Origin: Desmonostoc muscorum LEGE 12446 | GTDB lineage: Bacteria > Cyanobacteriota > Cyanobacteriia > Cyanobacteriales > Nostocaceae | Assembly: GCF_015207005.2 (NCBI RefSeq) | Contig: NZ_JADEXS020000001.1 | Span: 1,488,001-1,552,000 of the forward strand | DNA length: 64,000 bases | Reading direction: 5' to 3' | In this document: piece by piece, positions 27,480-35,838 of the stretch | How the letters are laid out: every line of letters begins with the position of its first letter | Position numbering within the stretch: the first letter of the stretch is position 1 | Notes under the pieces: model-generated | Databases searched by the model: none | What the model saw: only the letters and a program-made list of their open reading frames with translations | What the model was told of the DNA's origin: nothing | Position numbers and translations under genes: made by a program

Positions 27480-29000
27480 ATGGAATTTTGGTTTTTGTTT
27501 CTCCTCCTACTGGGGCTAGCTACTTATCTAATGGTGCAGCACAGCGTCGCTCAGATCACCCGGACGCCAGTATGGTTGTTGTGGTTGGTTCTAATGACAC
27601 CAGCATTGCTGTTGATTGGATGGATGCTGATGTACGGGGCGAAACAACCTCCGCCAGTAGCGTTGTTCATGTGGTCTTTATTTATCTGCGTACTGTTCTA
27701 CTGGATCTTGTTTCAATGGGGGCGTCGAATACCACCAGATACACAGACTGAAGCCCAAACCCAAGCCTCAGAACCACAGCCAATAATCCAGCCTACCGCA
27801 GAAACAATAGTGCGTCCAATTGAACCAAGAGAAGAAACTCAACTGCGAAATTGTTTTCCTTGGTCTGTATACTACGTGCAAAATATTGAGTATCGACCAC
27901 AGGCGGTAATTTGTCGCGGTCAGTTGCGAACCAAAGCCAGCAATGCTTATCAGCAGATTAAGAGTAATATTGAAGCACAATTTGGCGATCGCTTTCTGCT
28001 AATCTTTCAAGAAGGTTTCAATGGCAAACCTTTCTTTGTACTAGTTCCCAACACTCAAGCTGCTAAACAGACAAATACACCAGAACGCGACCAAAAAAAG
28101 TTGACTCGACCAGGATTAGCACTTTTACTCCTACTTGCTACTTTGGTAACTACTACTTTGGTAGGAGTGGAAATTGCTGATGTTTCTCTCCCACGAACAT
28201 CGGAAATTGGCTCTTTTGTAAAAGTTCTATCTAGCCCAGATGTTCTGCTCAAGGGTTTGCCCTATGCTTTAGGATTATTGACGATTTTGGGCACTCATGA
28301 ACTCGGACATTATTTAACAGCTAAATTCTACAAGATTCGATCGACGTTGCCTTACTTTATTCCCGTACCTTTCTTCTTGGGAACTTTTGGTGCATTCATT
28401 CAAATGCGTAGTCCCATTCCTAACCGCAAAGCTTTATTTGACATTAGTATCGCTGGTCCCCTTGCGGGCTTTGTTGTCACTTTACCGATACTAATTTGGG
28501 GATTGGCTCATTCTGATGTGGTTCCCCTGACTGAAAAAACCCGACTTTTGAATCCCGATGCCCTCAATCCCAAATATTCTATTTTATTAGCGGTACTCTC
28601 GAAGTTAGCTTTGGGAAGTGAATTAACAGCAAAATCGGCTCTTGACTTGCATCCAGTGGCAGTAGCCGGCTTTCTCGGATTAGTTGTCACCGCTTTAAAT
28701 TTAATGCCTGTGGGACAACTAGACGGAGGTCACATTGTTCATGCAATGTTTGGACAACGAACCGCAGTTGTAATTGGTCAAATTGCTCGCGTACTGCTAT
28801 TATTACTTTCTTTAGTTCGAGAAGAATTTTTGTTGTGGGCAATTATCTTATTATTTATGCCATTGATTGATGAACCGGCACTGAATGATGTCACTGAATT
28901 AGATAATGGACGTGACATTTGGGGGTTGTTAGCAATGGCCTTGTTGGTTGTTATTGTACTGCCATTACCGGAGGCGATCGCCAACTTTTTGCAAATTTAA
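27480..29000 (+). CDS. M50 site-2 protease family intramembrane metalloprotease (EGY-like)
   Basis: About 506 residues from the ATG at 27480 (MEFWFLFLLLLGLATYLM), preferred over an upstream in-frame start at 27432. Three N-terminal hydrophobic segments are followed by a soluble region (about 115-200). The membrane protease core has the zinc site H273-E-L-G-H277 in ILGTHELGHYLTAKFY and the third ligand in LMPVGQLDGGHIVHA. The domain order resembles plant and cyanobacterial EGY proteins of the S2P family, which cut membrane-bound substrates, often regulators. Substrate unknown. Stands alone. Confidence 0.92.
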   Translation: MEFWFLFLLLLGLATYLMVQHSVAQITRTPVWLLWLVLMTPALLLIGWMLMYGAKQPPPVALFMWSLFICVLFYWILFQWGRRIPPDTQTEAQTQASEPQPIIQPTAETIVRPIEPREETQLRNCFPWSVYYVQNIEYRPQAVICRGQLRTKASNAYQQIKSNIEAQFGDRFLLIFQEGFNGKPFFVLVPNTQAAKQTNTPERDQKKLTRPGLALLLLLATLVTTTLVGVEIADVSLPRTSEIGSFVKVLSSPDVLLKGLPYALGLLTILGTHELGHYLTAKFYKIRSTLPYFIPVPFFLGTFGAFIQMRSPIPNRKALFDISIAGPLAGFVVTLPILIWGLAHSDVVPLTEKTRLLNPDALNPKYSILLAVLSKLALGSELTAKSALDLHPVAVAGFLGLVVTALNLMPVGQLDGGHIVHAMFGQRTAVVIGQIARVLLLLLSLVREEFLLWAIILLFMPLIDEPALNDVTELDNGRDIWGLLAMALLVVIVLPLPEAIANFLQI

Positions 29001-29057
29001 AAACGCTGAAGGTATGGAATAGACTAGGATTCAGAATCGACGGCTAGAGGTTACGTT

Positions 29058-29401
29058 GTGGAAGCAATTCCTTTCGATGTCGAAGTTTACGAAACTCAAG
29101 AGGGTAGGGTTCCATTTTCCGAATGGTTGACTTCTCTTAAGGATACTCAGGCAGCCGCCAGAATTTTGCTGAGACTTGATCGGACTAAACAAGGAAATCT
29201 GGGCGATCATAAGCTAATTGCAGATGGTATGTATGAGTTTCGGATTGATACGGGTGCAGGATATCGGGTGTATTTTGGGCGAGTGAGTAACTGGATAATT
29301 GTGATTCTTTGGGGCGGGGATAAAAGTTCCAACAGCGAGATATTGAAAAAGCGCAACAGTACTGGATGGATTACAGGAGTCGGGATGATGCCCAAAAGTA
29401 G
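29058..29401 (+). pseudogene. HigB/phage Gp49-like (HI1419-type) toxin gene, frameshifted
   Basis: From the GTG at 29058 the frame encodes VPFSEWLTSLKD, RLDRTKQGNLGDHKLI, YEFRIDTGAGYRVYFG and VILWGGDKSS, the RelE-superfamily addiction-module killer pattern. After codon 91 the expected tail is found only in the +2 frame: from 29330 it reads QQRDIEKAQQYWMDYRSRDD and AQK, then TAG at 29399-29401. Adding one C to the CC at 29329-29330 restores a complete toxin of about 115 residues. As it stands the toxin frame runs on into the antitoxin frame, giving an apparent 204-residue fusion. The toxin end overlaps the antitoxin start by 14 bases, as usual for such pairs. Confidence 0.75.
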
Positions 29402-29672
29402 AAGCTACGAGCAAGAGTTGATGGGATATTTGCAAGATTCAGAACGGGCAGTTGCCTATCTCAACGCTGCTTTGGAAGAGGGTGAGGAGGAGTTGTTTTT
29501 AGTGGCATTGCAAAATGTGGTAAAGGCAAGTGGCAAAGGGGCTGACTGGTTTGAGCAGCTAGAAAATGTTCAGCCTGACTCAGCAGATAGAACGGCTCAT
29601 CAATTGTTTATGTTACTTAAAGAGCTAAGACTGGGATTAAAACCAATGGAATTTCCCAAAGTGGTAAGCTAA
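29388..29672 (+). CDS. HigA-like (HI1420-type) addiction-module antitoxin
   Basis: 94 residues from the ATG at 29388: MPKSRSYEQELMGYLQDSER, then AVAYLNAALEEGEEELFLVALQNVVKASG. This is the HTH-type antidote pattern of the downstream HI1420 family, which binds its toxin and represses the operon. The C-terminus departs from the usual helix-turn-helix (WFEQLENVQPDSADRTAHQL), so DNA binding is not assured. The start is in the same frame as the beginning of the upstream toxin only because of the toxin's frameshift. The intact antitoxin beside a broken toxin is part of a pattern in this window. Confidence 0.75.
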   Translation: MPKSRSYEQELMGYLQDSERAVAYLNAALEEGEEELFLVALQNVVKASGKGADWFEQLENVQPDSADRTAHQLFMLLKELRLGLKPMEFPKVVS

Positions 29673-29773
29673 TAATCATTCAAATTGCATCAGAGCGTCT
29701 TTCTGAGGCTAAGGATTATGCAACTTAAAGGCGGATTAGCTTATAAGTGTTGACTTAATTTATATAAAATTTA

Positions 29774-29796
29774 ATTCCCCCAAAAAAAGGGGGAAT
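29774..29796. terminator. hairpin between convergent genes
   Basis: ATTCCCCC, a seven-A loop and GGGGGAAT form a perfect 8-bp stem between the antitoxin gene (plus) and the lyase gene (minus). On the minus strand it is followed by a U-rich run (TTAAATTTTAT), so it best fits a terminator for the lyase gene and may work both ways. Confidence 0.6.
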
Positions 29797-29821
29797 ATGT
29801 TGTCTATATATTGTCTTCAAA

Positions 29822-30388
29822 CTAACTCGATACTGAACTAGCCGCCTCGGAAGTTTTCGCCGCAGGTGGAAAGCCACCCAAGCGAATCTCGGAAGTGAAG
29901 GAAGTGATACTAAACCCACCAGAGCGCTTTAAGACATTCACCCGCATTCGCAAATTGGGACTAGCAAACCACAGACGCTCCTCAGACTTCATGGTTTCAT
30001 CTTCTGTGATTAGAGTCAAAGCACCATCACTATCTATCTGATAGCGTCCGGGAACTGGAGTTTTCTCGCCATCAACTATTTGCCTCAATAACTTGCCTTG
30101 GGCCGGATTATCGGCATCAGGTATTGAAACTAAGACACTTGAGCCACTATGTTTTACTTGCTCCCGTTCCATTGTGCCGTTCCAGGTGACTTTGAGACCA
30201 TAGGAGGTGGAACTAGGATTAATTCCGTACTGTTGACACAATTTGCTCACTTCTGGATGATCTGCGGCTAGTGTCTCAATGATGGTGTCTGACTTGCCAT
30301 GTTCAGATTGATTCAAAGCTAAATGATGAATAGTACGATGGGAAAACCATTTACCAGTACTTAACTCAAAAAATTCTTCAATATTCAT
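29822..30388 (-). CDS. CpcS/CpeS family phycobiliprotein lyase
   Basis: 188 residues of the lipocalin-like CpcS/CpeS family: [20 protein letters not shown] start, a beta-barrel region with [36 protein letters not shown], and [20 protein letters not shown] near the C-terminus, where the family binds bilin. These lyases attach phycocyanobilin to Cys84-type sites on phycobiliproteins. The particular subtype (CpcS, CpeS1, CpcS-III) cannot be fixed by eye. It lies 75 bases downstream of the NblB-like gene on the same strand, which places chromophore attachment next to phycobilisome turnover. Confidence 0.88.
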   Translation of the reverse strand: MNIEEFFELSTGKWFSHRTIHHLALNQSEHGKSDTIIETLAADHPEVSKLCQQYGINPSSTSYGLKVTWNGTMEREQVKHSGSSVLVSIPDADNPAQGKLLRQIVDGEKTPVPGRYQIDSDGALTLITEDETMKSEERLWFASPNLRMRVNVLKRSGGFSITSFTSEIRLGGFPPAAKTSEAASSVSS

Positions 30389-30463
30389 GAATGAAATTAC
30401 CCTGCATCAAAATGCAAAAATTCCCACTTAATTATTATTAAAAGGTAAGAGGAAGCTTTAATA

Positions 30464-31144
30464 TTAAGCTTGATTACCTATTTCCTCAAGCCTCTTGAGG
30501 CTAATTCTCGCTGCTTCGGAAACGTTGGAATGACTGTCTTTTTCCATGTATTTCAAAGCTGAGACGCTCTTGGGAGTGGGAAGATTGCCCAAAGCTTCTG
30601 CCAGACGCTGCCTAACTAACCAATCATCGGATTGGGCAAACCGCAGGATACTATCGACAGACTCAACGTCTCGAATTTCTCCGAGTGCAGAGATTGCAGC
30701 CTCTTGCAATACTAGTTCTTTACTATCGAGGGCTTGCAGCAGAATTTGACGGGCACGAGGGTCTTTAATGTTACCGAGAGATACGGCTGCACTAAAGCGC
30801 ACTAACCAATCAGTATCTTCATAAAATGCCCGTGAGAGTACCTCAAAAGCTCTGGCATCACCCAAATATCCTAAAGCACCAGCGGCATCAGCACGAATGC
30901 CATAATCTGGGTCATTTTCGAGAATTCGCACCAAAATTTGATAACATTCTGGCGTAGGCTTGACTCCAAGGGCAAATATTGCCATCGATCGCAGTTGCAA
31001 AGATTCGTCGTCTAGTACTTTTTTAATCAAAGGTACTGCATCCTCAGGAGGAACATGACGCAGATTAGCAAGGGCTACCATGCGATCGCGCAGATTCGGA
31101 CTTTCTAACTGAGTAGAAATTTCTTCTATGCTTAAAGCTGTCAT
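30464..31144 (-). CDS. nblB: HEAT-repeat protein, NblB-like
   Basis: 226 residues made of about six HEAT/PBS-lyase repeats (IRADAAGALGYLGDARAFEVL, VRFSAAVSLGNIKDPRARQIL, LQEAAISALGEIRDVESVDS). NblB proteins share this repeat with the CpcE/CpcF lyases and are needed for phycobilisome degradation under nutrient stress, probably by detaching or binding the chromophore. Length and position beside a CpcS/CpeS lyase support NblB over CpcE/F, which come as a pair in the cpc operon. The symbol is an inference from family and context. Confidence 0.75.
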   Translation of the reverse strand: MTALSIEEISTQLESPNLRDRMVALANLRHVPPEDAVPLIKKVLDDESLQLRSMAIFALGVKPTPECYQILVRILENDPDYGIRADAAGALGYLGDARAFEVLSRAFYEDTDWLVRFSAAVSLGNIKDPRARQILLQALDSKELVLQEAAISALGEIRDVESVDSILRFAQSDDWLVRQRLAEALGNLPTPKSVSALKYMEKDSHSNVSEAARISLKRLEEIGNQA

Positions 31145-31414
31145 TTAGTTCAAAACGTTTTCTTTACTTATCTTAATTTACCTGATCCCTTCATCACGCT
31201 GTCGCCACAGTGAAGTAGGAGTTTGGCGACTTTACAAAATAGCTCGATTATGAGTCAAAAATAAATAAATGTTACTTACCGCGAGATTGTGTATTGAATT
31301 TAGCAGTAAGATTTAACACTTAGCTGTGCCTGAGGTATGAAGAGAAGACTTGGTAAGGGACGTAGGTTAAGGGTGTGACTGTGAAATACAGCGTTAACCT
31401 TTAGGAGAATCACG

Positions 31415-31966
31415 ATGGTTCAACTTAGCGAACGTCCCGGCACCAAAAAAATCACAAATTTGCACGATAAGTTCATCTATGAACTTGGTGCGATGTACGA
31501 TGCTGAACATCGCTTTTTGGAAGCTCAGCAGCTAATGTGGCAGTGTAGCCACCATAACCAGTTGAAGTCCTTGCTCGAAACCCATATTCGGGAAACCGAG
31601 CAGCAAATTAGAAATCTGGAGCAGTCATTTAGCAGCTTGGGACAGCAACCACAGCGGGTGACTTGTGATGCTGCGGCTGGTTTGATTAGTGATGCTCAAA
31701 AATTAACACTATTGGCTGCTGATAATCCTAAAATTGTCGAGCTGATAATGGCAGGAGCGCAGGCTAAAGTCGAACAATTAGAAATTGCTTGCTATCGCGG
31801 CTTGATTAAAGGTGCTGAGCAGATGGGGCAAAACGAAGTCGTGCGACTGCTACAGCAAAACTTGCAGCAGGAAGAACAAACAGCTCAAAAGATTGAGCAG
31901 CACATGCCACAGTTACTTCAAGAAGCAAAATCTGCTGAAATTTCAGGTGGTAATAGGTCTCGGTAA
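31415..31966 (+). CDS. DUF892 (YciE-type) ferritin-like protein
   Basis: 183 residues, four-helix bundle pattern. Carboxylate/His pairs are visible in FIYELGAMYDAEHRFLEAQ, LETHIRETEQQIRNLEQ and LLQQNLQQEEQTAQKIEQHM, matching the DUF892 ferritin-like family, which is stress-induced in many bacteria. The metal content and reaction are unknown. A good Shine-Dalgarno AGGAG lies before the ATG. A strong hairpin terminator follows at 32000. The gene stands alone between divergent and convergent neighbours. Confidence 0.88.
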   Translation: MVQLSERPGTKKITNLHDKFIYELGAMYDAEHRFLEAQQLMWQCSHHNQLKSLLETHIRETEQQIRNLEQSFSSLGQQPQRVTCDAAAGLISDAQKLTLLAADNPKIVELIMAGAQAKVEQLEIACYRGLIKGAEQMGQNEVVRLLQQNLQQEEQTAQKIEQHMPQLLQEAKSAEISGGNRSR

Positions 31967-31999
31967 TTTTTTGTAATATTTATGTAGTGTAAAATTTCC

Positions 32000-32034
32000 A
32001 ACAAAAGCAAGGTCACAAGTGCCTTGCTTTTGTT
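32000..32034 (+). terminator. strong rho-independent-type hairpin after the DUF892 gene
   Basis: AACAAAAGCAAGG and CCTTGCTTTTGTT form a perfect 13-bp stem with a 9-base loop, 34 bases after the stop codon. The 3' arm ends in a T-rich run, fitting a terminator. Confidence 0.8.
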
Positions 32035-32107
32035 ATTGCTGTATCAGCACTGCTTTGAATGAACTACAAAAAGTAAAAAAATAGCGATCGTTGACAGGAT
32101 ACATATT

Positions 32108-33019
32108 TTATTGGTGCTGTTGCAACCACGCTACTAAATCAGCTTCAGTGGAAAAATCTAGTAAGGCTTCCGCTAAGTCTTCTAACTGAGTTAACGATAA
32201 CCCACTCAGCTGCTGTTGTAATTCTGGAGTAATTACACCGATTCGTCTTGTTAATTGACGCTGGATAATTTTCAATTCTCCTTGTTGCAGACCTTGTTGT
32301 ATTCCTTCTTCCATCCAACTGGTGACAATTTGCATAACTACCTCTTGTTGAGTTGGTTCAAATTGAGCAATTTCAGCCTGGAAAATTTCTGTTTATTGGG
32401 CATTTAGTCGTAGGTAGGTGTCAATAAAGCCAGAAATCAATTGCATCCGCGCTGGATCTAACTGCAACGTAGCTAACAGACGGAGACACTCAGATTTTAC
32501 TCTGGGGCGGTCTTTTGGCGCTATGTTCATTTTAGCCATGAGTGCGCTAGCTACGGGATTTTGTTGTTGCAAAAATTCTCGCCAATTCAAGCGATTCAAC
32601 TGGATGACATCATAGTTGAACTGCAACACAACTTTATTGGGAAATACTACCTGATGAAGATTGGGTTCGGCTTTCTTGGGACTATCGTAAGAAAATAAGG
32701 CGATAGGATAAACTGGCAGGGCGTATTTTTCGTATAATCTAGCGAAGTAGCGATACATTCGTAAATCAAAAGCTTCTTGATAATAAGCTTGATGTTCTAG
32801 ATGTACGAGAAAAAATGATTCTTGCCCTCTAAATCTGGCTTTTACTACTATGTCAGTTTCATATTTTTCTCCAGCGGTGACATCGGTAAATACTTCTTTG
32901 TCGAGAAAGGTGATGGTGTCTCGTTCTAGATATGCGGTTATCTCTGGAAAGAATAATTGCAGGAATTCCCAGAAGAAAGTGGTTAGTAGTTCTTTGAATA
33001 AGCGATCGTGGTCTATCAT
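32108..33019 (-). pseudogene. Rpn/DUF4351-type PD-(D/E)XK nuclease gene interrupted by a stop codon
   Basis: From ATG 33019 (MIDHDRLFKELLTTFFWEFL) the frame encodes the Rpn-type nuclease core: EKYETDIVVKARFRG and FFLVHLEHQAYYQ give the D ... ExQ active site. It stops at TAA 32393-32395 after YLRLNAQ. Reading straight through that stop in the same frame gives TEIFQAEIAQFEPTQQEVVM and then the DUF4351-type tail (GELKIIQRQLTRRIGVITPE ... LVAWLQQHQ) ending at 32108. A single CAA-to-TAA change explains the split. The N-terminal piece keeps the catalytic residues. Relatives are often multi-copy in Nostocales and linked to DNA recombination. Confidence 0.8.
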
Positions 33020-33217
33020 GTCAAATTTATACCATGTCTTTGATTGATGAGCGATCGCTTTTGATCTAAGACATAAAGAAGTTTTAGTAGCAGGCAACTC
33101 TTGGATAGGCTAAGCATGGGGAGACTCGACTGGTGATACCTGCGGCAAGCTACGCTAAGCCGCACTCTTAAATAACAGAATTAATGTTATAATTATATAT
33201 CCATAAAGGAGAAGATT

Positions 33218-33673
33218 ATGAGCAATCAATCTGTTCCTAAAACCAGTAATCTTTATGCAGAAGATTATCATTTGTGGTTGGAACATACTGTTTATTTATT
33301 AAAGAATAAAATTTTTTTAAATTTAGATTTAGAAAATTTAATTGAAGAAATTGAAAGTATGGGGAGAAGTGATAAAAATGCTTTAAGGAGTAATCTTAGA
33401 GTGCTTCTAATGCACCTCCTCAAATATAAATTTCAACCCCAAAACCGATCAAATAGCTGGTTATATACAATTTATGAACATCGTCAAAGATTACAAGAAG
33501 CATTTTTAGATAGTCCTAGCTTAAAATTATACTACACGGAAGTTTTTGATAATTGTTACCAACACGCTCGAAAAGAAGCATCTATTGAAACAGGACTTCC
33601 CCTGTCTATTTTTCCTAAAGAGTATCCTTTTTCTGTCGATCAAACGCTAGATTTTGATTTCTTCCCAAATTAA
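33218..33673 (+). CDS. DUF29 family protein
   Basis: 151 residues with the DUF29 pattern: TSNLYAEDYHLWLEHTVYLL, then LIEEIESMGRSDKNALRSNL, LLMHLLKYKFQPQNRSNSWL, and YQHARKEASIETGLP near the end. All-helical and cytosolic. The function is unknown; the family is expanded in cyanobacteria. It has a clear AAGGAG ribosome-binding site. The gene is visibly AT-rich compared with the core genes, in keeping with an accessory strip. Confidence 0.88.
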   Translation: MSNQSVPKTSNLYAEDYHLWLEHTVYLLKNKIFLNLDLENLIEEIESMGRSDKNALRSNLRVLLMHLLKYKFQPQNRSNSWLYTIYEHRQRLQEAFLDSPSLKLYYTEVFDNCYQHARKEASIETGLPLSIFPKEYPFSVDQTLDFDFFPN

Positions 33674-33865
33674 TCATCATCCTTTTTTTGTCTCGCGCAG
33701 AGGCGCAGAAAATAATGTGGAAACCAAATAAATTCTCCAAGCACTCCTAAACTTAAGTGTAAGCGATCGCCTAAAGATAGCTGAATCAACACTGCAATTG
33801 GTTCTTCAAGAAAAAGTTTATAAAGTCAGGTTAGGCGGTAATAACTTTGTCAACGCACTAACCAT

Positions 33866-34084
33866 TTAAGCTACTTTACAAACGGTCGGCTTTGGAAGTG
33901 CTTCTCCTGTGGCTTCGTAAGCCATTATTAGTGACTCCAATGCTTGAGTACCATTTGCAACAGCTTCTTCATAAGTATCGCCATGCGTCCGAAAAGGCTG
34001 TCCAGGGAAATCGGGAAATCCAACTAAAAAGCAGTTGTCTTCATCAGACCATTGAATTAGCATTTGATATTTAAATTTGCTCAT
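33866..34084 (-). CDS. hicB: HicB family antitoxin
   Basis: 72 residues: MSKFKYQMLIQWSDEDNCFL then VGFPDFPGQPFRTHGDTYEEAVANGTQALESL, the partial RNase H-like HicB fold. It lacks the C-terminal DNA-binding domain found in longer HicB proteins, as is common for this short type. The ATG overlaps the end of the upstream hicA gene by 14 bases, the standard operon layout with hicA first. The frame is complete, whereas its toxin partner is frameshifted. Confidence 0.88.
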   Translation of the reverse strand: MSKFKYQMLIQWSDEDNCFLVGFPDFPGQPFRTHGDTYEEAVANGTQALESLIMAYEATGEALPKPTVCKVA

Positions 34085-34302
34085 CTTCTTGATTGTCTCG
34101 CTGTTTTTCTTCTATTTCTTGAATTGCTTGTTGAACGTCTTTCTCTTGATAGCGTTTTGCGTCTGAACTGTCTTTACCAGAAACCGTGAGTTTTCCTGCA
34201 TATAGAAGGATGTATCCAGTTTGTATGACTTCCTTTACCTGGGATTTCTGTAAAATTCGCCCTTAGCAACATTTGTTTGAGTTCCCTGATTTTCTTTGGC
34301 AT
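34071..34302 (-). pseudogene. hicA: HicA mRNA-interferase toxin gene, frameshifted
   Basis: From ATG 34302 the frame reads MPKKIRELKQMLLRANFTEI and then PGKGSHTNWIHP, the HicA dsRBD-like fold with the catalytic His in GSH. It then shifts into SICRKTHGFW and a stop at 34174-34176 (42 residues). Removing one base near 34206 (CCTTCT to CCTCT on the coding strand) restores LYAGKLTVSGKDSSDAKRYQ and EKDVQQAIQEIEEKQ, ending at 34071 and overlapping hicB. The reconstructed protein is about 76 residues, normal for the family. The truncated product keeps the His but loses the last strand and helix. Confidence 0.8.
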
Positions 34303-34591
34303 TTTCAGGTCTAGACGCTTAATTAATCCCAAGATATCGCACTTACAGCATATCGGAGAATGTGATACTCCAAGACGAGTCCAGGTCGCGTTTCAACAAA
34401 AAGCAAGCGGTCGCACTGTGGAGTTTTGGCGATCGCTCTTTTTAACGAACCACAGAGGCGCAGAGAACACAGAGGAAGAAGAGGGCGATCGCACGCTGGA
34501 GATTTTGCAGGTGATCGCCTTTTTTACCAATATTTACCAGTATAGATGTACTATAATCTATAAACTAACTCTAATAAGGAGAAACCACAAT

Positions 34592-34894
34592 ATGTTCGGT
34601 AATGTAAGTCCTAATTATTATTCATTGGCGCTGGCCTATCAAACGGCTCAAAATGCAGCCCAATTAACTAAAATTCAAGCAGTATGGGAAAAGGGTTTTA
34701 TTCTTCCAGACTGTGATCCAAGGATATGGCGGAAAGATCAGTTTGGAAGATTGATAAATAGATATAAGTATGGAAAGCGTCAATCTACTTATGGATGGGA
34801 AATTGACCATATAATACCAAAATCTCAAGGGGGCAGCGATCATATTTCCAACTTACGCCCCCTACAATGGTACATCAATATTGTTAGACAATAG
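34592..34894 (+). CDS. small HNH endonuclease
   Basis: 100 residues from the ATG at 34592, chosen because AAGGAG lies 10 bases before it; the same frame is open further upstream but without similarity. The C-terminal half is an HNH core: GWEIDHIIPKSQGGSDHISN (His73, then His84 and Asn87), followed by LRPLQWYIN. The N-terminal half (YYSLALAYQTAQNAAQLTKI) is helical. It lacks zinc-binding Cys pairs. A second, unrelated HNH gene follows 61 bases downstream on the same strand. The target is unknown; such genes occur in mobile or defence settings. Confidence 0.85.
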   Translation: MFGNVSPNYYSLALAYQTAQNAAQLTKIQAVWEKGFILPDCDPRIWRKDQFGRLINRYKYGKRQSTYGWEIDHIIPKSQGGSDHISNLRPLQWYINIVRQ

Positions 34895-34955
34895 GTTAGA
34901 TTCCTCTGTTGCTCTACCCCACCGACAATAAATTTTAACTGCAACAAGGCAAACA

Positions 34956-35675
34956 ATGGCTAAACGATCTAAGTCAGGAAGATGTGTACATTGTTTACAA
35001 AATGTGGAATATTTGACACGAGATCATATATTCCCCTTTGCTTGGTATCCAGATAATACTCCTGAAAATTTGCAAAGATGGACAATTCCATCATGCAAAA
35101 AATGCAACGAGCAATATGGTAGATTGGAAGAAGATCTACTCTTGAGACTAGGTTTGTGTATTGATCCTGAAGATGCAAAGTCAAGCGGAATTACAGATAA
35201 GGTATTACGTTCAATAGATCCACACTATGCAAATGATAGAAGAGAAAAACGAATAAGAGAAAGAAAAAGAGAGAAGATAAAACAAGAAATAGTTAAATGG
35301 GAAGCAATTCCACCTAGAGGTTTACATCCAAATTTTCAAGTACAAAGCAATGTTTATTATCCAGAATATGCATCTATTCCAATATCAGCCGATAAGTTAG
35401 AACGTTTGTGTCATAAGATAGTTCGCGGCATAACTTATTTTGTTGATCAGACTTTTATAGAAAACAATTTTGAGATTCAATTTCTTACTGTAGATGATAA
35501 AGCTGCTCAACCCATACTAAAAAAATATCAACAACATTTGAACACATACGATCGCCCAGGTATTAAAGTAGTACGTGCTATGACAAGTGAAAATCCAGAT
35601 GCTGGTTTTTATGCTATAGAAATATGGGGCAGATTAAAAATGTACGCCGTAGTAACGCCAAAGAAATTGTCATGA
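34956..35675 (+). CDS. HNH-type endonuclease-like protein with CxxC zinc knuckles
   Basis: 239 residues. The N-terminus is a zinc-stabilised HNH finger: C10-V-H-C13, then LTRDHIFPFAWYPDN (His24) and IPSCKKCNEQYG (C47, C50, Asn51). After a strongly basic helix (RREKRIRERKREKIKQE, about 92-108) comes a domain of about 120 residues with no recognised family (CHKIVRGITYFVDQTFIENN ... FYAIEIWGRLKMYAVV). The basic linker suggests nucleic-acid binding. The gene is AT-rich. It may form a pair with the preceding small HNH gene. Confidence 0.75.
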   Translation: MAKRSKSGRCVHCLQNVEYLTRDHIFPFAWYPDNTPENLQRWTIPSCKKCNEQYGRLEEDLLLRLGLCIDPEDAKSSGITDKVLRSIDPHYANDRREKRIRERKREKIKQEIVKWEAIPPRGLHPNFQVQSNVYYPEYASIPISADKLERLCHKIVRGITYFVDQTFIENNFEIQFLTVDDKAAQPILKKYQQHLNTYDRPGIKVVRAMTSENPDAGFYAIEIWGRLKMYAVVTPKKLS

Positions 35676-35744
35676 TAAATTCTATAAATAGTTTATGCAA
35701 GATAAACGCCAAAATCGAAATTTGCAAAAGTCACTTTATTTGAC

Positions 35745-35784
35745 TAAAAAACTTGCCTCAGAAGCATCACACCCCCAAGGCAAG
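35745..35784 (-). terminator. rho-independent-type terminator of the pnt operon
   Basis: On the minus strand CTTGCCT and AGGCAAG form a stem around a 19-base loop, followed by TTTTTT, 55 bases after the pntB stop. Orientation and U-run fit termination of the pnt transcript. Confidence 0.7.
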
Positions 35785-35838
35785 CAAACTCTCTAATTCT
35801 TTCTTTACTTCGCGCCCTTTGCGCCCTTTGCGGTTCGT

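Noticed and set aside
29058-29672. Genuine evolved HigB-HigA fusion protein
   Set aside because: The missing toxin tail is intact in another frame and the antitoxin has its own start, so a frameshift is simpler.
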